Shown here one piece after another: positions 1 through 6,613 of a stretch of 13,078 nucleotides of DNA. Source of the DNA: Candidatus Methanofastidiosia archaeon (GTDB taxonomy: Archaea > Methanobacteriota_B > Thermococci > Methanofastidiosales > NM3); NCBI GenBank assembly GCA_020854925.1, contig JAHKLV010000092.1:1-13078 (forward strand). The letters are read 5' to 3'. The number at the start of each line of letters is the position of its first letter. Positions within the stretch are counted from its first letter, which is position 1. The notes under the pieces are model-generated. The model worked only from the letters and a program-made list of their open reading frames with translations, was not told the origin of the DNA and ran no database searches. The translations under genes and the position numbers were made by a program.

Positions 1-49
1 TACTATACTACTCCTTTTCTTTGTTTCTAGAGGAGATTATTACGCCAGT

Positions 50-445
50 TCAGATGCCCCGGTACTTGAGCCCCAGCGGCACCCGGGGGCCGGTCTTGTC
101 CGCCACGGCGTCCGAGGCCGCCACCTGCTCCGCGCATGGATTGACCTGGTAGTGATTCTTAATCACAAGGACCTGGCCCGCATCCCTCAGTTCCCTGAGC
201 GTCTCGTGGATCCACGAGCAGGGAATCGACCGCGATTTCACGTAGGCGTACATGAGGAGCACCGGGCACCCGTTGGGCGAGAAGTCCTCGTGTTCACTGA
301 TGTGGTGGAGCAGGCCCTTGACAAGCCGGGTGCGATCGTCCCCTTCCAGCAGTTGCATGAGTGAGCGCTGCATGAGACACGGTGGACAGCCGGATATTAA
401 CGCCCAATGCAAGGAAGGCGGTAACATGATGCCCACAAATCCCAT
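50..445 (-). CDS. Hypothetical protein, possible C-terminal winged-helix segment
   Basis: I do not recognise this family. The strong G/C preference at third codon positions matches the confirmed genes of the window, so I take it as real. The frame opens with a TTG at 454; the first ATG is at 445 (131 aa) and another is at 427 (125 aa), and neither has a clear Shine-Dalgarno. The protein has a CPPC pair near its N-terminus and further single cysteines. The middle holds a helix-rich stretch (around HHISEHEDF). Next comes a pattern typical of a winged helix-turn-helix: a helix ending in LRELRDAGQV, followed by a short beta hairpin ending in NHYQVN. A DNA-binding or CxxC-metal role is therefore possible but unproven. 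It stands alone, downstream of gyrA on the same strand, but separated from it by about 740 bp of A+T-rich DNA. Confidence 0.6.
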   Translation of the reverse strand: MGFVGIMLPPSLHWALISGCPPCLMQRSLMQLLEGDDRTRLVKGLLHHISEHEDFSPNGCPVLLMYAYVKSRSIPCSWIHETLRELRDAGQVLVIKNHYQVNPCAEQVAASDAVADKTGPRVPLGLKYRGI

Positions 446-454
446 ATCCCCCAA

Positions 455-760
455 TAAGTTTCCTATCGTTCTCTTGGATAATCTTAGATGGGTGGCTCAG
501 TTTTTTTTTCTAGAGGCGCGCCGCAATCTGTTAGGAAATGAAGATATCTGAAGCGTATCCAGCACTATTGTAATCTTATTGTTCGGTTAAAAATTATCTC
601 TTCGGAAAACCTGAATTCTTATGAAGAAGGATGAAATATTTTTCTAAAGAAACTTGACTGATTTAGCCAATATTTCACGAGTTACTGAAAGGAGGTAATA
701 CGTTATAATTTATACTAGTTCTTCAGGAAAGCTTAAGAATTGACTTTTTAATTCATTTAT
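455..760. other. A+T-rich gene-poor stretch
   Basis: No convincing gene is visible here. Base composition falls sharply relative to the flanking genes from about position 500. The stretch contains a run of nine T (501-509), an 8-bp palindrome GGCGCGCC (515-522), and a good GGAGGT (691-696) with no usable start codon downstream. A short reading frame beginning ATG AAG AAG near 620 meets a stop after eight codons. In the same frame, the following codons up to 698 (including LTDLANISRV) faintly resemble a helix-turn-helix remnant, but it is too short to call. Confidence 0.5.
727..740 (+). promoter_or_regulatory. Candidate TATA/BRE for the 51-aa membrane ORF
   Basis: GAAAG followed by CTTAAGAA (732-739) lies about 25 bp upstream of the ATG at 761. 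This is the spacing expected of an archaeal BRE/TATA element driving a leaderless transcript, and it fits the absence of a Shine-Dalgarno before that ATG. The surrounding DNA is A+T-rich, so chance matches are likely. Confidence 0.35.
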
Positions 761-916
761 ATGAATAATATATTTAGAAAAAACTGGATGTTTGGGTTTT
801 TGGGACTCTTTAGCTTGTTTGGATTAAGGTATTTTCAGACAGGAGAATGGCTTTATTTGATTTGGTTTAGCTGGATTCTCTGGTTTGCCTGGTTTATCCC
901 CTTAAATTCCAAGTAA
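761..916 (+). CDS. 51-aa Trp/Phe-rich small membrane protein, DUF3796-like
   Basis: This ORF of 51 codons plus TAA begins MNNIFRKNW. The start has a basic, amphipathic N-terminus (RKNW), then a hydrophobic segment rich in Phe, Gly and Leu (about residues 9-20). A short turn follows (RYFQTGEW, 23-30), then a second segment with five Trp in residues 30-44, ending in PLNSK. Two short membrane helices are likely. The NW-x-GFLGLF...GLRYFQTG pattern recalls small bacterial and archaeal proteins of the DUF3796 type, which have no established function and often sit beside helix-turn-helix regulators. No intact regulator is present here. Codon use is A+T-rich (TTT, TTG, ATT), unlike every other gene in the window, which suggests transfer or relaxed composition. 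The family assignment is from memory of the pattern only. Confidence 0.6.
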   Translation: MNNIFRKNWMFGFLGLFSLFGLRYFQTGEWLYLIWFSWILWFAWFIPLNSK

Positions 917-923
917 TGCTCTG

Positions 924-958
924 TACAATGATTGTAAAAATATTGTTTTTCTATTTTT
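924..958 (+). terminator. Candidate terminator of the 51-aa ORF
   Basis: A 6-bp palindrome (924-936) is followed by a T-rich tract containing two runs of five T. Archaeal termination needs mainly a U-tract, so the position eight bases past the stop codon fits. The A+T-rich context lowers confidence. Confidence 0.4.
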
Positions 959-990
959 ACCGTAGGATATTGTACCATGTTTCAGGTATA

Positions 991-1018
991 AGGTGAGCAT
1001 ATCAGCGATATGCCACCT
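991..1018. repeat. Strong inverted repeat (12-bp stem, one bulged A, 3-nt loop)
   Basis: AGGTG (991-995) and GCATATC (997-1003) pair with GATATGC (1007-1013) and CACCT (1014-1018). The loop is AGC and a single A (996) is bulged. Twelve pairs this close together are far beyond local background. No T-run follows on the plus strand, so it is not a standard terminator. It could be an operator, part of a small RNA or a residue of a mobile element. Confidence 0.6.
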
Positions 1019-1181
1019 GCACAATCTCCAGGGCCCTTCCTACTTATATGCCTGCGGAAAACGTTGGTGCATCCGATGGCTAGAAAAGATTGGATTAATA
1101 AAACGGAGGATAGCATGCCGTATTCGCTTCGACGTAGTATGAGTGTGTACGAATACGTACCATCTTTCCCCTCTCATCCTG

Positions 1182-3614
1182 TTACTCTGTTTCGTCGTCC
1201 TTTTCTGCCAAGCGCGCTACCGTGCTCACACGGTCACCTTCTCGAAGCTTCATGATCCGCACGCCCTGGGTGTTGCGTCCCAGGGTCGAAACATCGTCAG
1301 AATGGAGCCTGATGATGTTGCCGTCTGAGCTGATGACCATGAGCTCATCCCCCTCTTCAATGGCTCGTACGGCCACGGCGGGCCCGTTGCGTCCTGCCGT
1401 CTTGATGTTGATAACGCCCCTGCCGCCACGGCGCTGCACCGGATAGTCGCTTGCAGGCGTCTTCTTGCCATACCCTTCCCGCGTGATGGTGAAGATGCAT
1501 GAGCAGTCCCGCACGATGTCCATGCCGACCACCTCGTCCTTGCCGCCAAGGGTGATACCCTTGACGCCCCGTGCCGACCGCCCCATGGCGCGTACATCAT
1601 GTTCGTGGAAGAGGACGGTGTAGCCCTTTTTCGTGCCGAGCACGATGCGGTCGTTGCCACTGGTCGCCCGCACCTTGATAAGCTCGTCGTCAGCATCAAG
1701 GCTCAGGGCGATGATACCGCCAGCGCGCGGCCGTGAGAATGCGGCAAGCGGGGTCTTTTTCACGTAGCCCTTTTTCGTGCTGAAGAGCAGGTACCCTTCT
1801 TCGCTGAAGTCCTGTACCGGGATGATGGCGGATACGAGTTCGCCTTGCTCGATGTTGAGCAGGTTGATTATCGCCTTGCCCTTGGACTGTCTCCCCGCTT
1901 GTGGCACCTCGTATGCCTTTTTCCAGTAGACCTTGCCCCTGTTGGTGAAAAAGAGAAGGTAGTGATGGGTGTTCGTGACAAAGAGGTGCTCGATGAAGTC
2001 CTCCTCCTTTGTCCCTGAACCGAGGATCCCCACGCCGCCGCGCTTCTGCATCCGGTACGTGTCAACGGGAAGGCTCTTGACATATCCTTCGTGTGAGAGG
2101 GTGACAACAACATCTTCCTGGGGTATGAGGTCCTCATCCTCAAAATCGGCACCCTCCTTCACGATGCGTGTCCTGCGTTCGTCGCCGTACTTTTCCTTAA
2201 GGTAGGCCAGTTCCTCCTTGATGATAGCGTAGACTCGAACATCCTTGGAAAGGATGTCCCGTAGGTCGGCTATTAGCGCATGGATTTCTGCAAGCTCGGT
2301 GCGGATTTTGTCCTGCTCTAGGCTCGTGAGCCGGGAAAGGCGCATGTCGAGGATGGCCTGGGCCTGCTCGGGACTTAGTGCAAATCGCTCAATGAGCTGC
2401 CCCTTTGCCACTTCCGTCGTCTCCGCAGCCTTGATGAGGGCAATCACCGCATCGATGTTGTCAAGCGCCACAATGAGCCCCTCAAGGATGTGCGCGCGCC
2501 TGAGGGCCTTGTCAAGCTCGTACTGCGTGCGGCGCCGTACAATCTCGTACCGGTGTTGCACATAGTAGGTGATGATCTTTCGCAGGGTGAGTACTTCTGG
2601 CCTGTTGTCAACAAGCGCCAGCATGTTCATGGAGAACGTGGTCTGCATGTTGGTGTGCGTATAGAGCTGATTGAGGATGACCTGGGGATTTGCCTCTTTC
2701 TTGAGCTCGATGACGATGCGCATGCCCTTGCGGTCCGATTCGTCCCGGAGGTCGCGTATGCCCAGGATGTGTTTGGACTTCACGAGCTCGGCGATCTGCT
2801 CGATAAGGGTCGTCTTGTTTACCTCATAGGGGATCTCGGTGACGATAATGCGCGCTCCGCCGGGCTTTTCCTCTACGGCCGCCTCGGCCCGCACCTTGAT
2901 GCTTCCCCGCCCCGTATGGTACCCTAGGTATATCCCGCCGGCACCGTAGATGGTACCGCCCGTGGGAAAGTCGGGGCCGGTGATAATATGGTACAGCTCT
3001 CTGTCCTCGAGCTCGGGATTGTCTATGACGGCCGTTATCCCGTCGACCACCTCGCAGAGGTTGTGGGGTGGTATCTTTGTTGCCATACCGACCGCTATCC
3101 CGGATACGCCGTTGAGAAGCAGATTCGGGAGCTTTGAGGGCATGACCAGGGGTTCGGAAAGCGAGTTGTCATAGTTGGGCACAAAGGGTACGGTCTCCTT
3201 GTCTATGTCTTGGACAATCTCCTCTGCAAGACGCGACATCCGTGCTTCCGTGTACCTCATGGCTGCCGCCGAATCACCGTCAATAGACCCGAAGTTACCC
3301 TGTCCGTCGATGAGCGGATAGCGAAGCGAGAACGGCTGTGCCATGCGCACCATGGTGTCATACACCGCCGAATCGCCGTGCGGGTGATACTTACCCAGCA
3401 CGTCACCCACCACGCGTGCGGACTTCTTGTGTGGTTTTCCGGCGGTGATGCCGGACTCGTACATGGAGTGGAGAATCCGTCGTTGGACCGGCTTGAGCCC
3501 ATCCCTGACATCGGGAAGCGCCCTGCTGGCTATGACGCTCATGGCATAGTTGAGGTACGATTCCTTCATCTCGTCTTCGATGTTTACCGGTATGATATGT
3601 TGTTCTGCATCCAT
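1182..3614 (-). CDS. gyrA: DNA gyrase subunit A
   Basis: This is the breakage-reunion subunit of type IIA topoisomerase, which with GyrB introduces negative supercoils using ATP. Numbered from the ATG at 3614 (810 aa), the N-terminus MDAEQHIIPVNIEDEM aligns with bacterial GyrA starts. An in-frame ATG at 3641 would add nine residues. The catalytic tyrosine is in the RYTEARM motif (Tyr121). The quinolone-resistance region reads GKYHPHGDSAVYD, keeping the Ser and Asp equivalent to E. coli Ser83 and Asp87. The C-terminal beta-pinwheel carries the GyrA box QRRGGRG (about residues 727-733), which distinguishes GyrA from ParC. Length is normal for the family. It lies just downstream of polB on the same strand (56 bp, or 29 bp with the longer start) and could be cotranscribed. 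gyrB is not in the window, although it commonly neighbours gyrA in other genomes. Confidence 0.97.
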   Translation of the reverse strand: MDAEQHIIPVNIEDEMKESYLNYAMSVIASRALPDVRDGLKPVQRRILHSMYESGITAGKPHKKSARVVGDVLGKYHPHGDSAVYDTMVRMAQPFSLRYPLIDGQGNFGSIDGDSAAAMRYTEARMSRLAEEIVQDIDKETVPFVPNYDNSLSEPLVMPSKLPNLLLNGVSGIAVGMATKIPPHNLCEVVDGITAVIDNPELEDRELYHIITGPDFPTGGTIYGAGGIYLGYHTGRGSIKVRAEAAVEEKPGGARIIVTEIPYEVNKTTLIEQIAELVKSKHILGIRDLRDESDRKGMRIVIELKKEANPQVILNQLYTHTNMQTTFSMNMLALVDNRPEVLTLRKIITYYVQHRYEIVRRRTQYELDKALRRAHILEGLIVALDNIDAVIALIKAAETTEVAKGQLIERFALSPEQAQAILDMRLSRLTSLEQDKIRTELAEIHALIADLRDILSKDVRVYAIIKEELAYLKEKYGDERRTRIVKEGADFEDEDLIPQEDVVVTLSHEGYVKSLPVDTYRMQKRGGVGILGSGTKEEDFIEHLFVTNTHHYLLFFTNRGKVYWKKAYEVPQAGRQSKGKAIINLLNIEQGELVSAIIPVQDFSEEGYLLFSTKKGYVKKTPLAAFSRPRAGGIIALSLDADDELIKVRATSGNDRIVLGTKKGYTVLFHEHDVRAMGRSARGVKGITLGGKDEVVGMDIVRDCSCIFTITREGYGKKTPASDYPVQRRGGRGVINIKTAGRNGPAVAVRAIEEGDELMVISSDGNIIRLHSDDVSTLGRNTQGVRIMKLREGDRVSTVARLAEKDDETE

Positions 3615-3624
3615 GTTCTCGCCC

Positions 3625-3638
3625 CTTCGCGAACGAAG
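3625..3638 (-). promoter_or_regulatory. UUCG-loop hairpin just upstream of gyrA start
   Basis: On the minus strand, CTTCG and CGAAG form a 5-bp stem around a TTCG tetraloop. It ends about ten bases before the preferred gyrA ATG (3614). If the 3641 start is used instead, the hairpin lies inside the first codons. It could affect translation, but this is an inference from sequence only. Confidence 0.45.
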
Positions 3639-3666
3639 CATAATATGAATTTTCTTTCGAATGATT

Positions 3667-3677
3667 GCTTTTAAACC
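3667..3677 (-). promoter_or_regulatory. Candidate gyrA TATA box overlapping the polB stop codon
   Basis: The minus-strand GGTTTAAAAG contains the polB stop codon TAA and matches an archaeal TATA box. A start about 26 bases downstream would fall near 3646. That would put the ATG at 3641 close to the RNA end and give the ATG at 3614 a leader of about 32 nt. Read-through from polB is the alternative. Confidence 0.4.
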
Positions 3678-6040
3678 TTACCATTGGTCTTTTTTGTGGT
3701 GCTCGCGGGAGGCGGTGAACCTCCTGGGAAAAAGCGCGTGAGCGTGTCCTGCCTGTGGGGGGAGACCACCTCCTCAAAGGAGGTGCCGAGCAGGGTGAGG
3801 ACCGAGTCGGCAAGGGGGCGTATCTGCTTGTCGACATAGTGGCGGTAGTCGATACGCACGGCGCGCGAGGCGGGGAGGGGGCCCCGCTTGGTCATGACGT
3901 ATTCCACGAGAGACGCATGGTCCTTGTCGCCAAAGGATGCCATGCGCGCCGCCTTCACGTGGGGCGGCGTCGTTTTCGTGTAATCATCTAGGCCTTTTCG
4001 CAGGCGTTTGCGGTAGACGAGGTCGGCATCACGCTCGCCCCTAAGGAGAGAGGCGACATAGCTCCTTGTGTAGCCCGCATAGTCCTCGCCCGCAAAGACC
4101 TTGCGGAGCAGTCCGTACTGGTAGGTCTTTGCAAGCGTGGTCCAGTCCCGGCGCACGTACTCAAGCCCGACGATTCTGAGTTCGCCCTCCACCATACCTG
4201 CGTAGCGTTTCTTGGCGCCACGCTCGTCGTGGCGCTGCTTGGGGAGGAGAAACTGGTCATACACCGTATCAAACGAGAGCTTGAGCACGTTTTTTCTCTT
4301 AAAGGTGTCGGCAACGAAGGTGTCGTAAAAGGCATTGACGTCCTGTTCTATCTCCTTGCCACGGGCCACCGCCTCCTCCCGAGAGGGGGCGTGGGATACT
4401 ATAAAGAGCGAGTCGGTATCTCCATAAACGACGCGATATCCCCTGTCTGCAACGCGTGCAGACGTCTCCTTGAGGATGGACCTCCCAAAGGCAGTGATGG
4501 CGTTTGCCATGATGGCGTTGTGGAATCGGCATCCTGGGTTCCCCAGGACCCCAAAGAGGGAGTTCATGGTAATCTTTATGGCAAGCTGTACCACGGGGCG
4601 GTTGTCTTGTTTTGCCTGTTCCCGTTGTTCGAGCAAGCCGAGGATAATTTCAGGGAGGATCGAATCCCCCGTACCGAAGGTGGCGCCGTTGGGGGCGGTG
4701 ATTCCGTTCTTGCCGAAGGTGAGGGGGTCGATATTGAAGGTGGCTATGATGGAAGGGTACAGGCTGCGAAAGTCGCACACGATGACGTTGTGGTACAGGC
4801 CGTAGAGCGGCTCTTCAACGTGGCCGCCGATGACTTCGGTGCGAGGGTCACCCTTGACGGACGGGCAGACGATGCCACGGCCGCGCGCCATGCGGAGATA
4901 CAGCGAGTCTAGGGTGGCGATGGACGCCTTCACGCGGTCAAGCTGCATGCCGGTAAGGGCAGAAAGCGCCATCGAGACGTCGATGAGGCGTTCCTGTGCC
5001 ACGAGGCGGTAGACGAGGTCCGCATCGGTGAGATTGTAGTGCGCGAGAAGCCCGGGGTCTCTTTTGTGCAGGTCTGCGATGGGCATGTCAAGGGCGACCT
5101 TCCCTTCGCCAAGCAGCTCCCGTGCAGCCGTATCGAGGCGGTAATCCTCAAATCGATAGAAGTAGTCTCGTAGGAGGTGCATGGCGTCAAGCACCTTCCT
5201 ACCCTCGATGCGAGCGCGCGATGCCTTGATAAACGACGCCTCTGAGGCCAGTCTGACGGGAGAGCCGTCCCTCCCAAGGGCAAAAGGGGTACCTGTCTTT
5301 TTGTACCGTTGCAAGAGGTAGGTCATGTCGAAGTCTATGATGTTCCAACCGATGATGATATCCGGGTCAAAGGAGCGTATCCTCTCCACGAAGGTGGTAA
5401 GGAGCGCACGCTCCCCTTTACAGGTTGTGGCCCCCGCGCACGATGTGTCCCGCACGAGGACCTCTCGCAATCCCTCACCCACGAGCCCGATGGAGATGAT
5501 GGGCTTTTCAAAGGTCCCAAAGTCTGTGTCGTCAGTTTCGATGTCTACGGAAAGGACCTTAAGCGGGATGTCGGAGGGCGGTGCCGCGGCCACTCGCGGA
5601 TTGACAAAGACCAGGTCGACACCCGATCCCGGTCGCGGCGTACCCGTAATTTCCACGTACCCCCTGATATCGTGGTCGATAAGGAAGCGGGTCTCAAACG
5701 GGATGTCGGCCTCATGGCAGGGTATGCCCCCTGACTCGAAGGCAGCCCGTGCCTTTTTTACGTCCTGGGGCACGCGCACCGTGACCTTCGTTACCGGGCG
5801 GCCTTCAAAATCGTGCCATGTGGTCGGGGAAAACGTGGCGTCGTAGAGCCGGCATGCCTGCTCCCTCATGGCTGTGGGGATGAAAAAATACGGGCTGTAG
5901 GGAATAATCGCCTGAAAGCTTTCTCCTGACGTGAGCCGACCGTAGATGACGATGTGCGCCTCACCGTCTAACACCGATGCTGTTGCATGCACGATGCATC
6001 CCTTGTGCCGCGTCGCCATACGGGAAGGTAGGGTGTCCAT
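3671..6040 (-). CDS. polB: Family B DNA polymerase with 3'-5' exonuclease
   Basis: This is the replicative or repair polymerase of the archaeal PolB type (789 aa, normal length). Exonuclease motifs are DIET (166-169, Exo I), NIIDFD (233-238, Exo II) and YNLTD (335-339, Exo III), so proofreading should be intact. Polymerase motifs are DFRSLYPS (423-430, motif A), K489-ITM-NSLFG (motif B) and YGDTDS (539-544, motif C), followed by KKRY (610-613). Motif B has Phe496 where Tyr is usual. The C-terminus carries QDTLTRFF (764-771), a perfect QxxLxxFF PCNA-interacting peptide, then a Pro/Thr/Lys-rich tail. The ATG at 6040 fits leaderless expression from ATTAAAAAAG (6061-6070). An ATG at 6019 would equally fit the TATA at 6042-6049. 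It lies directly upstream of gyrA and diverges from the methyltransferase gene. No intein is seen. Confidence 0.97.
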   Translation of the reverse strand: MDTLPSRMATRHKGCIVHATASVLDGEAHIVIYGRLTSGESFQAIIPYSPYFFIPTAMREQACRLYDATFSPTTWHDFEGRPVTKVTVRVPQDVKKARAAFESGGIPCHEADIPFETRFLIDHDIRGYVEITGTPRPGSGVDLVFVNPRVAAAPPSDIPLKVLSVDIETDDTDFGTFEKPIISIGLVGEGLREVLVRDTSCAGATTCKGERALLTTFVERIRSFDPDIIIGWNIIDFDMTYLLQRYKKTGTPFALGRDGSPVRLASEASFIKASRARIEGRKVLDAMHLLRDYFYRFEDYRLDTAARELLGEGKVALDMPIADLHKRDPGLLAHYNLTDADLVYRLVAQERLIDVSMALSALTGMQLDRVKASIATLDSLYLRMARGRGIVCPSVKGDPRTEVIGGHVEEPLYGLYHNVIVCDFRSLYPSIIATFNIDPLTFGKNGITAPNGATFGTGDSILPEIILGLLEQREQAKQDNRPVVQLAIKITMNSLFGVLGNPGCRFHNAIMANAITAFGRSILKETSARVADRGYRVVYGDTDSLFIVSHAPSREEAVARGKEIEQDVNAFYDTFVADTFKRKNVLKLSFDTVYDQFLLPKQRHDERGAKKRYAGMVEGELRIVGLEYVRRDWTTLAKTYQYGLLRKVFAGEDYAGYTRSYVASLLRGERDADLVYRKRLRKGLDDYTKTTPPHVKAARMASFGDKDHASLVEYVMTKRGPLPASRAVRIDYRHYVDKQIRPLADSVLTLLGTSFEEVVSPHRQDTLTRFFPGGSPPPASTTKKTNGKV

Positions 6041-6041
6041 C

Positions 6042-6070
6042 TATATAAAGATAAAGAGAACTTTTTTAAT
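6042..6070. promoter_or_regulatory. Divergent promoter region polB / methyltransferase
   Basis: TATATAAA (6042-6049) is a good TATA box on the plus strand, predicting a start near 6072 and a leader of about 20 nt for the methyltransferase. Read on the minus strand, TTTATATA and ATTAAAAAAG (6061-6070) are both possible polB TATA boxes. The second predicts a start very near the ATG at 6040. The elements for the two directions interleave within 30 bp. Confidence 0.5.
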
Positions 6071-6077
6071 GCCCCTG

Positions 6078-6097
6078 CCCCATGGTCCTCCATGGGG
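6078..6097 (+). repeat. 8-bp inverted repeat covering the methyltransferase start codon
   Basis: Arms CCCCATGG (6078-6085) and CCATGGGG (6090-6097) flank a TCCT loop. The initiating ATG (6092-6094) is inside the right arm, so in RNA the start codon would be paired. No Shine-Dalgarno is visible nearby. Confidence 0.55.
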
Positions 6098-6613
6098 GAT
6101 ACAGACGCCGCCTATGACGCATCGGCCCACACATACGATGCCCGGTATCGTGACATCCAGTATGCCAAATACGCCTTTGCGCTTTCGCTTGTGGGCGGAA
6201 GCATGGAGGGGGATATCCTTGATGTGGGATGCGGCACAGGCCTGTTTGGGCTGTACCTCGGAAGGGCAGTGTATGGTGTCGACAGTTCCCAAGGCATGCT
6301 GACACATGCGCGCGGGCGGCTGCGCGCCACCCATGCTGACGCGTGCGACCTCCCCTTTTCCGACAACTCTTTTGACTGGGTCGTGTCGTTTACCGTTCTC
6401 CAGAACATCACCGCGTACGACCAGGCCCTCAGTGAAATAGCCCGCGTGCTCCGTCCGGGCGGCCGATGCATCCTCACGTATCTCGACAAACCGCCCTTTG
6501 AGGCCATCGGCTGCGCCGTAGCGGTCCGGTTCCGTGTCTTGGAAACGGCGCATCACGGAGAAGACTGCTTCTTTTTTGCCACCACCCTACCTGATGGCGG
6601 AGAGGGGCCCTAG
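6092..6613 (+). CDS. Class I SAM-dependent methyltransferase (UbiE/type-11-like)
   Basis: This 173-aa protein has the Rossmann methyltransferase fold. The N-terminal YDASAHTYDARYRD segment is typical of UbiE-like enzymes. Motif I, ILDVGCGTGL (42-51), binds S-adenosylmethionine, and the acidic residue ending strand 2 is Asp64 in YGVDSS. DACDLPFSDNSFDWVVS (83-99) is the usual motif for adenine contact and strand 4. VLRPGG (119-124) precedes strand 5. The C-terminus is shorter than in most family members, with little of a substrate-binding cap, so the substrate cannot be inferred. The next in-frame ATG is codon 38, so the ATG at 6092 is needed to keep the family N-terminus. Its 3' end overlaps the opposite-strand phosphoesterase gene by 27 bp. 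Confidence 0.88.
   Translation: MGDTDAAYDASAHTYDARYRDIQYAKYAFALSLVGGSMEGDILDVGCGTGLFGLYLGRAVYGVDSSQGMLTHARGRLRATHADACDLPFSDNSFDWVVSFTVLQNITAYDQALSEIARVLRPGGRCILTYLDKPPFEAIGCAVAVRFRVLETAHHGEDCFFFATTLPDGGEGP

Larger units (their letters stand above)
917..1181. other. Intergenic region with T-run terminator and hairpin
   Basis: No gene is supported. Just after the 51-aa ORF comes the palindrome TACAAT-G-ATTGTA (924-936). It is followed by T-rich DNA (about 942-958), consistent with a terminator for that ORF. GTACAAT (923-929) is also repeated inverted as ATTGTAC (968-974). A separate strong hairpin occupies 991-1018. A GGAGG-preceded ATG at 1115 opens a 46-codon frame that runs antisense into the gyrA 3' end and is probably chance. 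Confidence 0.5.

Noticed and set aside
507..522. Adjacent XbaI- and AscI-like sites suggesting cloning-vector sequence
   Set aside because: The bases on both sides do not match any polylinker I recognise and the sequence continues as ordinary A+T-rich DNA. The sites are probably chance.
252..551. 99-codon plus-strand frame overlapping the 131-aa gene
   Set aside because: Its composition fits a shadow of the minus-strand gene and it crosses the A+T boundary without change in protein character.
620..698. Possible remnant of a helix-turn-helix regulator
   Set aside because: Only about 16 residues look suggestive, an in-frame stop interrupts the frame and the resemblance is too weak to call a pseudogene.
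1115..1255. 46-codon plus-strand ORF with GGAGG before its ATG
   Set aside because: The ribosome site is attractive, but over half the frame is antisense to the gyrA 3' end and the peptide has no recognisable pattern. Kept only as a note.
4229..4912. 227-codon plus-strand frame inside polB
   Set aside because: It lies opposite polymerase motifs A-C, has no recognisable domain and depends on the codon bias of polB.
6041..6556. 171-codon minus-strand frame opposite the methyltransferase
   Set aside because: The plus strand encodes clear SAM-binding motifs over the same bases; the minus frame shows none.
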